Positions 42,763-51,994 of a stretch of 64,000 nt of DNA are shown here, one piece after another (positions within the stretch are counted from its first letter, which is position 1; every line of letters starts with the position of its first letter). Both the position numbers and the translations under genes were made by a program. Under the pieces are notes generated by a model that was given only the letters and a program-made list of their open reading frames with translations, did not search any database and was not told the origin of the DNA. This DNA comes from Glycomyces sp. TRM65418 (GTDB taxonomy: Bacteria > Actinomycetota > Actinomycetes > Mycobacteriales > Micromonosporaceae), in NCBI RefSeq assembly GCF_019710475.1, contig NZ_JAJFAX010000003.1, positions 186,001-250,000 of the forward strand. Direction: 5' to 3'.

Positions 42763-43793
42763 AGGCCCTCCTCGGCCAAGGGCGCGACGAGCGCGCCGAT
42801 GCGGTCGAAACCTTCGCCGACGGTCTGCCCGCCGACGAAGCGGTAGTGCACGCCCTCGAGGATCACCGCGAGCTTGTAGCACGCGAAGGCGCGATACCAG
42901 CCCAGTTCGGGGACGGCGATCCCGGCGCGGGCGGCGTAGGCGTCCACGACCTCGTCGAAGTCGGGGTAGCCCGCGCCGGGGACGATCGCCCCGGCCGCGC
43001 TCTCGCCCCCGGCGAGAGTCCTGATGTGCCAGTACATGCCGAGCATCCCCAGGTCCACGAGGGGATCGCCGAGGGTGGCCATCTCCCAGTCGAGGACCGC
43101 GGCGACGCGCGGGGCGTCGGCGGGACCGGCGACGAGCATGTTGTCGAGCCGGTAGTCCCCGTGCACGATCCCCGCCCGCATCCGTCCTTCGGGGACGGTG
43201 GCGGCCAGGCGCTCCTGCAGGGCGTCCAGGGCCGGCTGCTCGCGCGAGCGCGAGGCCTCGTACTGGCGCCGCCACGTGCGCATCTGCCGCTCCAGATACC
43301 CGTCGGGGCGGCCGAAGTCGCCCAGGCCCGCCGACTCGGGGTCGACGCCGTGGAGGTCCGCGAGGATCTCCGCGACGCCGATCCCGAGCCGGTGCAGGCC
43401 CTGGGGGGTCCAGGCGGCGTTGCGCGCCGGGTCGTCGAGGACGGTGCCCTCGACCAGTTCCATGACGAAGAAGACCGTGCCCGTGACCTCCCCGGCCGCG
43501 GTGTCGTCCACGACGTCCACCGTGGGCGGCACCGGGACGAGGCCGCGCAGGGCCGAGATGACCCGGTGCTCGCGGCGCATGTCGTGCGCCGTGGGCAGCG
43601 CGTGGCCCAGCGGGGGCCGGCGCAGCACCAGCGGCGTCTTCGCGCCCTCCACCCGGTAGGTGAGGTTCGAGCGCCCGCCGTCGATCAGGGCGGCGCGCAG
43701 CGGTCCCTCGCCGGCGAGCCCGGGGTGCTCCCGGGCCAGCCAGCGGCCGAGTCCGGCCACGTCCAGGCCCGGTAGGCCGTTCGCCTCGGTCAT
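42738..43793 (-). CDS. APH-like kinase of the ACAD10/11-LvaA type
   Basis: A 351-residue phosphotransferase of the aminoglycoside-kinase fold. SNLTYRV near 43, VLRRPPLGH near 56 (nucleotide Lys replaced by Arg), VHGDYRLDNML near 211 (catalytic Asp) and AVLDWEMATLGDPLVDLG near 232 (metal-binding Asp) are clear. Members adjacent to ACAD genes phosphorylate 4-hydroxyacyl-CoAs rather than antibiotics. Context here (ligase, ACAD, thiolase) supports that. The lvaB-like small partner needed in Pseudomonas is not seen. It is preceded by the binding-protein gene with a hairpin between them. Confidence 0.88.
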   Translation of the reverse strand: MTEANGLPGLDVAGLGRWLAREHPGLAGEGPLRAALIDGGRSNLTYRVEGAKTPLVLRRPPLGHALPTAHDMRREHRVISALRGLVPVPPTVDVVDDTAAGEVTGTVFFVMELVEGTVLDDPARNAAWTPQGLHRLGIGVAEILADLHGVDPESAGLGDFGRPDGYLERQMRTWRRQYEASRSREQPALDALQERLAATVPEGRMRAGIVHGDYRLDNMLVAGPADAPRVAAVLDWEMATLGDPLVDLGMLGMYWHIRTLAGGESAAGAIVPGAGYPDFDEVVDAYAARAGIAVPELGWYRAFACYKLAVILEGVHYRFVGGQTVGEGFDRIGALVAPLAEEGLWISDPTR

Positions 43794-43829
43794 CGGTCTC
43801 CTTGCTCCATCAGGGTCGGTGCTTCACGG

Positions 43830-43849
43830 CGTCGCGGTTCCCCGCGACG
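43830..43849 (-). promoter_or_regulatory. Intercistronic hairpin after the binding-protein gene
   Basis: CGTCGCGG and CCGCGACG pair over 8 bp around a 4-nt loop, starting 1 bp after the binding-protein stop. As in many ABC operons it may protect the 3' end of the importer message so that more binding protein than enzyme is made. Confidence 0.5.
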
Positions 43850-43850
43850 G

Positions 43851-45107
43851 TCACTGCGGGATGCCCTCGTTCTCCAGCGGGACGGGGCTCGGCTCGACGG
43901 GGGTCACGCTGCCGGAGGCCACCTCGTAGGCGGTGCCCACGTAGTCCTGGACGCCCTCGTTCACGATCGTGATGCCCACGCCCCGGTACGCGGCGTGGTC
44001 GTCGGCGCTGTAGGACAGCGGCAGGATGCCGTTGCCGAGGATCTCGCCCGACTCGAGCGCGGCCACCAGGGACTCGCGGGTCGGGTCCTCGCCCGCGGCG
44101 GCGAGGGCCTCGGCGAACAGGTAGCCGACGCTCATGCCGAAGACGGTGTTGCCGGTGAACGGCGCGCCGTCGTTGTACTCCTCGTTGATCCGCTCGAACA
44201 GCGCGACCCACTCCCCGTCGGGGCTGAACGGCAGGTAGTTGACGCTCACCATGCCCTGCAGCAGCGTCGGGGCGAGGTCCTCGCCGAGGTACCCGACGAG
44301 GGTCGGGTAGTCGGCGCCCGAGGAGGAGACGTACCACTGCGGGAACCACTCCATCTGCGCGGCCGTGCCGACCGCCATCGCGGTGAACCCGTTGATGGTG
44401 CCCAGCACGTTGATCTCGCACTCGGCGGCCATCATCGCGCCGATCTGCGCGGTGAGGTCCTCCGCGGAGGTCGTGTAGGTCTGGACCTCCGTGACGGCGT
44501 TGGAGCCGATGACGGCCTCGACGCCCTCGATGATGCCCTGCCCGTAGTCGTCGTCCTGGCCGAGCACGCAGATCTTCGCCCCCGGGGACTGCTCGACCGC
44601 GTACTGAGTCAGGGCCGCGGCCTCGGTGACGTAGTCGGCGTTGAACGCGAACGTGTTCTCGTAGACCTCCGGCTGGTTCCACGTCAGGGACCCGGAGGAG
44701 ACGAACAGGTCCGGGACGCCCTGCTGGTCGAGGTAGTCCAGGACCGAGGAGTGCGTGGGCGTGCCCAGGCCGTTGACGACCGCGAAGACCCCGTCCTCGG
44801 TGACGAGCTCGCGCACGACGGTCTGGGTCGCGGCGGGGTCGTACGCGTCGTCCTTGACGATGTACTCGATCTCGCGGCCGTGGATGCCGCCGTTGTCGTT
44901 GACGTAGGCGAAGTAGGCCGCGGTGGCGGCCGAGATGGTGGAGTACCCGGCGGCGGCGGGCCCGGTGAGGGGCTGGTGGGTCCCGATGGTCACCGTGTCG
45001 TCGGTGACGCCGGGGACCGACTCGTCGTCGCCTCCCGGGGTGCTGCACGCGGTCAAGGCGAGTGCTGCCGCGGCTGCCGCCGCGCTCGTGATGGTTCTGG
45101 GTCGCAT
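43851..45107 (-). CDS. Liv-type ABC transporter substrate-binding lipoprotein
   Basis: Extracytoplasmic binding protein of the branched-chain amino acid/hydrophobic acid class. The signal MRPRTITSAAAAAAALALTA ends at a lipobox Cys (residue 21). The mature 398 residues follow the two-lobe fold (VTIGTHQPLTGPAAAGY near 40; FAVVNGLGTP near 107; CVLGQDDDYGQG near 175). Clustered with an acyl-CoA ligase and ACADs, the ligand is more likely an organic acid than an amino acid. Start ATG 45107 follows GAGGTGA. Second-to-fourth permease and ATPase genes lie directly upstream. Confidence 0.9.
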   Translation of the reverse strand: MRPRTITSAAAAAAALALTACSTPGGDDESVPGVTDDTVTIGTHQPLTGPAAAGYSTISAATAAYFAYVNDNGGIHGREIEYIVKDDAYDPAATQTVVRELVTEDGVFAVVNGLGTPTHSSVLDYLDQQGVPDLFVSSGSLTWNQPEVYENTFAFNADYVTEAAALTQYAVEQSPGAKICVLGQDDDYGQGIIEGVEAVIGSNAVTEVQTYTTSAEDLTAQIGAMMAAECEINVLGTINGFTAMAVGTAAQMEWFPQWYVSSSGADYPTLVGYLGEDLAPTLLQGMVSVNYLPFSPDGEWVALFERINEEYNDGAPFTGNTVFGMSVGYLFAEALAAAGEDPTRESLVAALESGEILGNGILPLSYSADDHAAYRGVGITIVNEGVQDYVGTAYEVASGSVTPVEPSPVPLENEGIPQ

Positions 45108-45115
45108 GGATCCGA

Positions 45116-46129
45116 TCACCTCTCTGTGGTCGTCGTAGGGGTTGCGAGGCGTGAGGGCCGGGCGGCGCGGAGCCGGTCGAGCAGGCGGGCGGCGCCGCCC
45201 GGCCAGGCGAGGGTCATCGCGATGAGACCCGCGCCGAAGAGCAGCACGGCGAGGTTGCCGTCCAGGCGCTGCCCGAGGTCGGAGGGAACGGCGGCGACGA
45301 GTTCGTCGACGATCCACGGCAGGAAGACGATCAGGACCGAGCCGATCGCGGCCCCGCCGATGCTGCCCAGGCCGCCGACGACGGCCGCGACGACGAGCAG
45401 CAGGGAGAACGCCAGGCCGTAGCCGCCGGGCGTGACCTGCTGGGTCGCGATGGCCAGGATCGCCCCGCCGAGCCCGGCCGGCACCGCGCTGGCGACGAAG
45501 GCCCCGGCTTTGACGAGCCCGGGGTCCACACCGGAGAGCCGGGCGGCGGTCTCGTCGTCCAGGACCGCCCGCATCCGCAGCCCGGCCCGGCCCGAGCGGA
45601 GCATCACCAGCGGGGTGACGGCGACGGCGGCGATGACGATCGCCAGCCAGGCGTGCCACTGCTCCAGCGCGATGAGGGCCGCGAGGGCCTCGGGCACGGC
45701 GAAGAACGGGGCGCGGGCGCCCTGGTCGGCCCCCAGCGGCAGCGTGCTCGCGGCCGAGGGCAGAGCGATCACGAGCGCGAGTGTGAGCCCCGCGAGGTAG
45801 GGGCCGCGCAGTCGCGCGGCGGCCATGCCCAGCAGCAGCCCCAGGAGGCCCGCGACCGCGACGGCGGCGACGAGGCCGACCAGGAGCGCCAGCGGCCACG
45901 GTCCTTCGACGGCGGAGGCGGCGAACGCGAAGCCGTACCCGCCGGCGGCCATGAGGACCGCGTGCCCGAGCGAGAGCTGCCCGGTGAGGCCGACCAGGAC
46001 GGTGAGTCCGGCGACGGCGGCGAAGCAGGCCGCCACGGTGGCGAGTTGGTAGTTGCGGAAGGGATCGAGACCGAAGGTCGCGCCGATCCCCAGGACGGTG
46101 AGCAGCAGGGCGCGCAGAGGGATCTTCAT
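45116..46129 (-). CDS. livM: Liv-type ABC permease (LivM)
   Basis: A 337-residue membrane subunit with about ten helices. GLTVLVGLTGQLSLGHAVLM near 41-60 and SGRAGLRMRAVLDDETAARL near 178-197 (the EAA-like loop) are LivM hallmarks. It overlaps livH by ATGA and is separated from the binding-protein gene by 8 bp. Together with LivH it forms the channel of the importer encoded in the catabolic island. Confidence 0.92.
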   Translation of the reverse strand: MKIPLRALLLTVLGIGATFGLDPFRNYQLATVAACFAAVAGLTVLVGLTGQLSLGHAVLMAAGGYGFAFAASAVEGPWPLALLVGLVAAVAVAGLLGLLLGMAAARLRGPYLAGLTLALVIALPSAASTLPLGADQGARAPFFAVPEALAALIALEQWHAWLAIVIAAVAVTPLVMLRSGRAGLRMRAVLDDETAARLSGVDPGLVKAGAFVASAVPAGLGGAILAIATQQVTPGGYGLAFSLLLVVAAVVGGLGSIGGAAIGSVLIVFLPWIVDELVAAVPSDLGQRLDGNLAVLLFGAGLIAMTLAWPGGAARLLDRLRAARPSRLATPTTTTER

Positions 46130-47004
46130 GCGGTCCGGGCCTCCTTCGCGCTGAAGACGCCGCCGGGTCGCACCAGCAGGACGAGGGTGAGCAGCGCCAG
46201 CACCGCGAGCGGCGCGGCGGACGCCGAGGCGTAGCCGGTGACGAGGCTGACGAGCAGGCCCACGCCGACCCCGGCCAGGAGCGCCCCGATGGGGGAGTCG
46301 AGGCCGCCGATGACGGCGACGGCGAACGCGTTGACGAACAAGAGGTCCACCGCGTGCGGGTTGAGCCCGAGTTCGGTGGGCACCAGCAGCATCGCGGCGA
46401 GTGCGGCGGTGGCGACCGCCAGCGCCCAGCCGAGGGTCACCATGCGCGGCACCCGCACGCCCAGGAGCCGGGAGGTCTCGGGGGCGAAGGCCGCGGCCCG
46501 CAGCTGCAGTCCGAGGGAGGTCCGTCCGAACAGGAGCGCGAGGGCGCCCATGACCGCCGCGGCGGCGATCAGCGTGAACAGGTCGTACGGGGAGAGCACC
46601 GGTACGCCGCCGATGAGGAAGGGCCGTTCGGAGAACGGCGGGTGCATGGGCCGGTGCTCGGGTCCGAAGGCGATGGCCAGGCCCGCTTGGAGCATCATGA
46701 CCAGGCCGATGGCGACGATGATGCCCGGCAGCGGCGCGTGCGCGGGGAGGCGTCGCATGAGGCCGCGTTCGACGGCCGCGCCCAGGAGCGCCCCGGCGGC
46801 GAGGCCGGTGAGCAGGCCCGCCCAGTATGAGCCGGTCGCGGCGGTCACCGCGAAGGCCGCGTACACGGCGGTGACGGCCATGGCCGCCTGCGCGAAGTTC
46901 ACGACTCGGGCGGCGCGCCAGACGATCACGAGCGAGAGGGCGAACAGCGCCAGGACCGCGCCGCGCGCGAGTCCGGCCGAGATCAGGAAGACGAACCGGT
47001 CCAT
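46126..47004 (-). CDS. livH: Liv-type ABC permease (LivH)
   Basis: A 292-residue membrane protein with about eight helices: RAARVVNFAQAAMAVTAVYA near 30-49 and TSLGLQLRAAAFAPETSRLL near 165 are typical of LivH, as is GGLDSPIGALLAGVGVGLL near 245. The start ATG 47004 shares one base with the stop of a 43-codon gene (TGATG), whose end carries the GAGGAG ribosome site for livH. Confidence 0.92.
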   Translation of the reverse strand: MDRFVFLISAGLARGAVLALFALSLVIVWRAARVVNFAQAAMAVTAVYAAFAVTAATGSYWAGLLTGLAAGALLGAAVERGLMRRLPAHAPLPGIIVAIGLVMMLQAGLAIAFGPEHRPMHPPFSERPFLIGGVPVLSPYDLFTLIAAAAVMGALALLFGRTSLGLQLRAAAFAPETSRLLGVRVPRMVTLGWALAVATAALAAMLLVPTELGLNPHAVDLLFVNAFAVAVIGGLDSPIGALLAGVGVGLLVSLVTGYASASAAPLAVLALLTLVLLVRPGGVFSAKEARTA

Positions 47005-47134
47005 CAGCGCTCCTCGGTTCCGTGCCGCAGCGGCGCCGGAGCGGCGAAGACCGGCGGCGCTGCCAGGCGCGGGAGGGCGGATCCGCGTCGGCCGGCGGCC
47101 GCGTCGCGGACGGGAAGGCGTTGGTGTGGTGCCA

Positions 47135-47135
<1 letters not shown>
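47004..47135 (-). CDS. 43-residue protein hidden between livF and livH
   Basis: This short frame exactly fills the gap between livF and livH. Its ATG overlaps the livF stop (ATGA) and its TGA overlaps the livH start (TGATG). The product, MAPHQRLPVRDAAAGRRGSA followed by an Ala/Pro/Arg-rich tail ending TEER, is basic, without a membrane segment, and matches no family I know. Precise coupling on both sides argues for translation, at least to carry ribosomes from livF to livH; a functional small protein is possible. It is also possible that the frame is a relic of the livH 5' region. Confidence 0.5.
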
Positions 47136-48612
<1,477 letters not shown>

Positions 48613-48660
48613 CGTCGTACTCGCACCTCTTCGTGTCGGAGTAGGGTCACCATATCGCGA

Positions 48661-48678
48661 ATACCGACCGGACGGTAT
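48661..48678 (-). promoter_or_regulatory. TetR-type operator, copy 3 (upstream of the liv-ligase unit)
   Basis: ATACCG-ACCGGA-CGGTAT with perfect 6-bp arms, followed by G as in the other copies. It lies 49 bp before livG, between it and the stop of the SDR gene. Confidence 0.75.
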
Positions 48679-48731
48679 GTGCTGAGGACAGTGAATCCAT
48701 ATCGATATCTTCACGGCTCGGGAGCCGGGTG

Positions 48732-49466
48732 CTAGGTGTGCGGGATGCCGGCGGTCATGCCGCCGTCGACGACGATCTCGGCGCCCGTGAGGTAGGCCGA
48801 GGCGTCGCTCGCGAGGAACACGACCGTGCCCGCCAGGTCCGCCGGCGCGCCCGGGCGCCGCAGCGGGATGACGAGCCGATCGGGGTCGATCCGAGTGGTC
48901 ATGTCGGTGGCGATGAACCCCGGGTGGACCGAGTTGACGCGGATGCCGTCGGGCCCCAGCTCCACGGCGAGCGACTTGGAGAGGCCGCGCACCGCGAACT
49001 TCGAGGCGGTGTACCCGTGGAGGCGGACGCTGCCGCGCAGCCCTTCCACCGAGGACACGTTGACGATGGAGCCGCGCCCGGCGGCCTTCATCGCCGGGAC
49101 CACGGCCCGGCAGCCGAGGAACGTCCCGGTGAGGTTCACACTGATGACCGCGTTCCACTTCTCGAGCGTGAAGTGCTCGATCGGCGCGGCGTTGGCGATC
49201 CCGGCGTTGTTCACCAGCACGTCCACCGCGCCGAACGCGTCGACGGTGGCCGCGACCGCGCGGTCCCAGGCGTGCTCGTCGGTCACGTCGAGCTCGATGA
49301 AGCGGGCCGCGTCGCCCACCTCGTCGGCCAGGGCCTTCCCCTGGTCGGCGAGTATGTCGGCCACGACCACGCGCGCCCCGGCGTCGGCGAGCGCGCGCAC
49401 GTAGGTCGCGCCGATGCCGCGCGCGCCCCCGGTCACGATCGCCACGCGCCCGTCCAGGCCGCTCAT
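48732..49466 (-). CDS. SDR dehydrogenase of the 3-alpha/20-beta-hydroxysteroid type
   Basis: A 244-residue NAD(P)-dependent dehydrogenase. TGGARGIGATYVRAL near 13-27, NNAG near 87, Ser in NVSSVEGLRG near 138 and YTASKFAV near 152 form the active site. The whole chain resembles Rv2002/FabG3 and Streptomyces 20-beta-hydroxysteroid dehydrogenase, down to the C-terminal GGMTAGIPHT. The island substrate may thus be a cyclic or terpenoid acid, but SDR specificity cannot be read reliably. Overlaps the preceding oxidoreductase gene by ATGA. Confidence 0.88.
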   Translation of the reverse strand: MSGLDGRVAIVTGGARGIGATYVRALADAGARVVVADILADQGKALADEVGDAARFIELDVTDEHAWDRAVAATVDAFGAVDVLVNNAGIANAAPIEHFTLEKWNAVISVNLTGTFLGCRAVVPAMKAAGRGSIVNVSSVEGLRGSVRLHGYTASKFAVRGLSKSLAVELGPDGIRVNSVHPGFIATDMTTRIDPDRLVIPLRRPGAPADLAGTVVFLASDASAYLTGAEIVVDGGMTAGIPHT

Positions 49467-50443
49467 GCGTCCACCTGCACCACGAGCCTGCCGGTGGTCG
49501 CGCCGCCCGCGAGCCGCTGCACGGCCGAGGCCGCGTCGGCGAAGTCCACGACCTCGCCGACGACGGGCCGCACGGCGCCCTCGTCCGCGAGGCGGACGAG
49601 CTCGGCGTGGGCGTCGGCGACCAGGTCGGGGCGGCGCTTCTGGTACAGGGCCCAATGCAGGCCCAGGACGCTGTAGTTCTTGACCAGGGCCAGGTCGGCG
49701 CGCACGGGCGGGATCGCGCCGGAGGCGAAGCCGACGACCACGATGCGGCCCTCGAACGCGACGCAGCGGGTCGAGCCTTCGAAGGCGTTGCCCCCCACGG
49801 GGTCGAACACGACCTGAGCGCCGCCGAGGCCCTTGACCGCGTCCACCCACGCGTCTTCGCGCAGCAGGACCTCGGTGGCCCCGGCGTCCTCGGCGACCGG
49901 GACCTTCGCGGCCGAGCCGACCACGCCGACCACGGTGGCCCCGGCCGCGGCCCCGAGCTGGCAGGCCGCGGTGCCGACGCCCCCGGCGGCGGCGTGGACC
50001 AGGAGCGTCTCGCCGCGCTGCAGGCCCGCGCGGCGGTGGAGGCCGAACCACGCGGTCTGGTAGGCGATGAGGAGCGCGGCGGCGGACGCGTCGTCGAGCG
50101 CCTCGGGCGCGGGATGCACCGACCAGGCCGGGACGGCCGCGTACTCGGCCATGACGCCGATCTTGGAGGCGACGACGCGCTCGCCGACCGCGATGCCGGT
50201 GACGCCCTCGCCGAGGGCGACGACGTCGCCGCACAGTTCGATGCCGGGGACGAACGGCAGCGCGGGGCGTTCCTGGTAGTGGCCGCGGGCGAGCAGCACG
50301 TCGGGGAAGTTCACGGCCACGGCGCGGGTGCGCAGGAGGACCTCGCCGGGGCCGGCCTGGGGCCGGTCGACCTCGTGGAGGCCCATGACCTGCTCGGGTT
50401 CGCCGTGGGCGGTGACGCGCCAGGCGCGCATGGTGTCAGCCAT
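49463..50443 (-). CDS. Quinone oxidoreductase/enoyl reductase-like MDR protein
   Basis: A 326-residue zinc-free medium-chain reductase of the NADPH:quinone oxidoreductase group. VAVNFPDVLLARGHYQ near 41-56, PGIELCGDVVALGEGV near 65, and LVHAAAGGVGTAACQLG near 145 (NADPH motif AAGGVG). These reduce alkenals, quinones or enoyl-CoAs. It stands between the TetR regulator and the SDR in one minus-strand unit behind operator copy 4. Start ATG 50443, or Met5. Confidence 0.88.
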   Translation of the reverse strand: MADTMRAWRVTAHGEPEQVMGLHEVDRPQAGPGEVLLRTRAVAVNFPDVLLARGHYQERPALPFVPGIELCGDVVALGEGVTGIAVGERVVASKIGVMAEYAAVPAWSVHPAPEALDDASAAALLIAYQTAWFGLHRRAGLQRGETLLVHAAAGGVGTAACQLGAAAGATVVGVVGSAAKVPVAEDAGATEVLLREDAWVDAVKGLGGAQVVFDPVGGNAFEGSTRCVAFEGRIVVVGFASGAIPPVRADLALVKNYSVLGLHWALYQKRRPDLVADAHAELVRLADEGAVRPVVGEVVDFADAASAVQRLAGGATTGRLVVQVDA

Positions 50444-50478
50444 CGGTGCTCCTCTGGTCGGGGGTGCGGGGTGCGGGG

Positions 50479-51072
50479 TCAGGCATCGGTGTCCCTGATG
50501 CCGCGCAGGAACAGCTCGGTGAGTTCGGCGGCCACTTCGTGCCGGTCCTCGGGGCCTTCGGCGGAGAACCAGTGCGGCAGGTAGTGCACGTCCGAGAAGA
50601 AGTGGGCGATGAGCACGGCGGTCGACACGTCCCGGCGGAAGCGGCCTTCGGCCTTGCCGCGGTCGATGAGCTCGGCGAACTTGTCGTGGTATTGGCGGCG
50701 CCGCTGCTTGACCTCCTTCTGCCGCTCGGGGGTCAGCATGTGCTGGCTGCGGAAGAAGATCGTGCCCTCGGGCAGGAAGTCGATGGAGGTGAGGATGACG
50801 TCCTCGCAGACGGCCCGCAGGACGTCCTCGGTCTCGCCGCCGGCGGCGGTGATCTCGTCCAGCCGTCGCTTCTGGAGGGAGAGCATCCGCTCGTAGATGG
50901 CGAAGAGGAGGTCGTCCTTGGAGGTGAAGTAGTGGTACATGGCGCCTTTGGTGACGCCCGCGGCCTCCACGATCTGCTGCACGGAGGTGTTGGCGTAGCC
51001 CTGTTCGGCGAACAGGTTGAGGGCGGCGCGGAGGACTTCGTCGGCGACGTTCTTGGTCTTCATGGCTCCCAT
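50479..51072 (-). CDS. TetR-family regulator, likely repressor of the catabolic island
   Basis: A 197-residue TetR/AcrR repressor. The helix-turn-helix lies at about 25-50: TSVQQIVEAAGVTKGAMYHY. The C-terminal ligand domain (60-197) resembles regulators of acyl-CoA catabolism that respond to acyl-CoA. It sits in the SDR-TetR-QOR-SDR unit whose promoter carries operator copy 4, 3 bp after the SDR stop, so it would be autoregulated. Because it is the only TetR in the region and all four unit promoters share the inverted repeat, it is the obvious candidate to bind it. The start may be Met1 (51072) or Met4 (51063). Confidence 0.88.
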   Translation of the reverse strand: MGAMKTKNVADEVLRAALNLFAEQGYANTSVQQIVEAAGVTKGAMYHYFTSKDDLLFAIYERMLSLQKRRLDEITAAGGETEDVLRAVCEDVILTSIDFLPEGTIFFRSQHMLTPERQKEVKQRRRQYHDKFAELIDRGKAEGRFRRDVSTAVLIAHFFSDVHYLPHWFSAEGPEDRHEVAAELTELFLRGIRDTDA

Positions 51073-51075
51073 CCT

Positions 51076-51816
51076 TCACCCCGCCTGGCGGATGCTCGCG
51101 CCGCCGTCGACGAGGAGGGTCTGGCCGGTGACCCACGCGGCGTCCTCGGAGAGGAGGAACGCGGCGGGCCCGGCGACGTCGTCGGGCTCGCCCAGGCGCG
51201 CCATCGGGTAGGCGCGGACGACCCGGTCCTCGCGGCCCTCGTAGAGGGCTTTGGAGAGCCGGGTCTTGACGACCGCGGGGGCGAGGGCGTTGACGCGCAC
51301 GGCCGGGGCGAGCTCGTCGGCGAGCTGCATGGTCAGGTTGACCAAGGCGGCCTTGGAGATCCCGTAGAAGGCGATGTTCGGGCTCGCGGAGGTGCCCGCG
51401 ATCGAGGCCATGTTGACGACCGAGCGCAGGCGGCCCGCGGCGGCGGCGGCCTTCGTCCACTCCAGAGCGGCGACCACGTTGACCTCGAAGATCTTGCGGG
51501 CCGCCTCCAGGTCCATGTCGATCAGCGGTCCCCAGACGGGGTTGACGCCGGCGTTGTTGACGAGGTGGTCGATCCCGCCGAAGCGCTCCACGGCATGGCC
51601 GATCGCGGCGGCGCGGTGCTCGGCGTCGTCGGCCTTCCCGGCGACGCCGCTCGCGCGCTCCTCGCCGAGCGAGGCGACGGCGGCCCGCAGGGCGTCCTCG
51701 TCGCGGCCGGTGATGACGACGGACGCGCCCTCGGCCACGAGCCGCCGGGCGACGGCCAGGCCGATGCCCCTGCTCGCGCCGGTGATCACGGCGACGCGGT
51801 CGGCGAATCTCAGCAT
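51076..51816 (-). CDS. SDR-family oxidoreductase
   Basis: A 246-residue short-chain dehydrogenase: TGASRGIGLAVARRL near 13-27, NNAGVN near 87, MASIAG near 132 and YGISKAAL near 149. It resembles 3-oxoacyl reductase-like SDRs associated with acyl-CoA degradation. Start ATG 51816 follows TTGGAG by 7 nt; a frame extension to 51945 would run over the operator and is rejected. First gene of the unit that includes the TetR regulator. Confidence 0.88.
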   Translation of the reverse strand: MLRFADRVAVITGASRGIGLAVARRLVAEGASVVITGRDEDALRAAVASLGEERASGVAGKADDAEHRAAAIGHAVERFGGIDHLVNNAGVNPVWGPLIDMDLEAARKIFEVNVVAALEWTKAAAAAGRLRSVVNMASIAGTSASPNIAFYGISKAALVNLTMQLADELAPAVRVNALAPAVVKTRLSKALYEGREDRVVRAYPMARLGEPDDVAGPAAFLLSEDAAWVTGQTLLVDGGASIRQAG

Positions 51817-51826
51817 GCACAGCTCC

Positions 51827-51844
51827 AAACCGTCTGGTCGGTAT
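51827..51844 (-). promoter_or_regulatory. TetR-type operator, copy 4 (upstream of the SDR-TetR unit)
   Basis: Read on the plus strand, AAACCG-TCTGGT-CGGTAT, the most diverged copy but with the same arms and 6-bp spacing. It starts 11 bp before the SDR start codon, so bound protein would block initiation. Confidence 0.7.
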
Positions 51845-51994
51845 GTGGTCCACACTACCATGCGCCCCCCGCTTCGGAAACCCTCCGGCGACCCAGTGCA
51901 CGGCCGCATGAGGGCGGTGGCGGCGAACGGAGTCCGCGGTGGCACAGGCCGGTTTGCTCCTCGGCCGGGCCGCGAAGCCGCGGTGCGCAGGCGC

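Noticed and set aside
42738-43793. Antibiotic resistance aminoglycoside phosphotransferase
   Set aside because: The fold is that of APH kinases, but overlap with an ACAD gene and position in a catabolic operon point to an acyl-CoA kinase.
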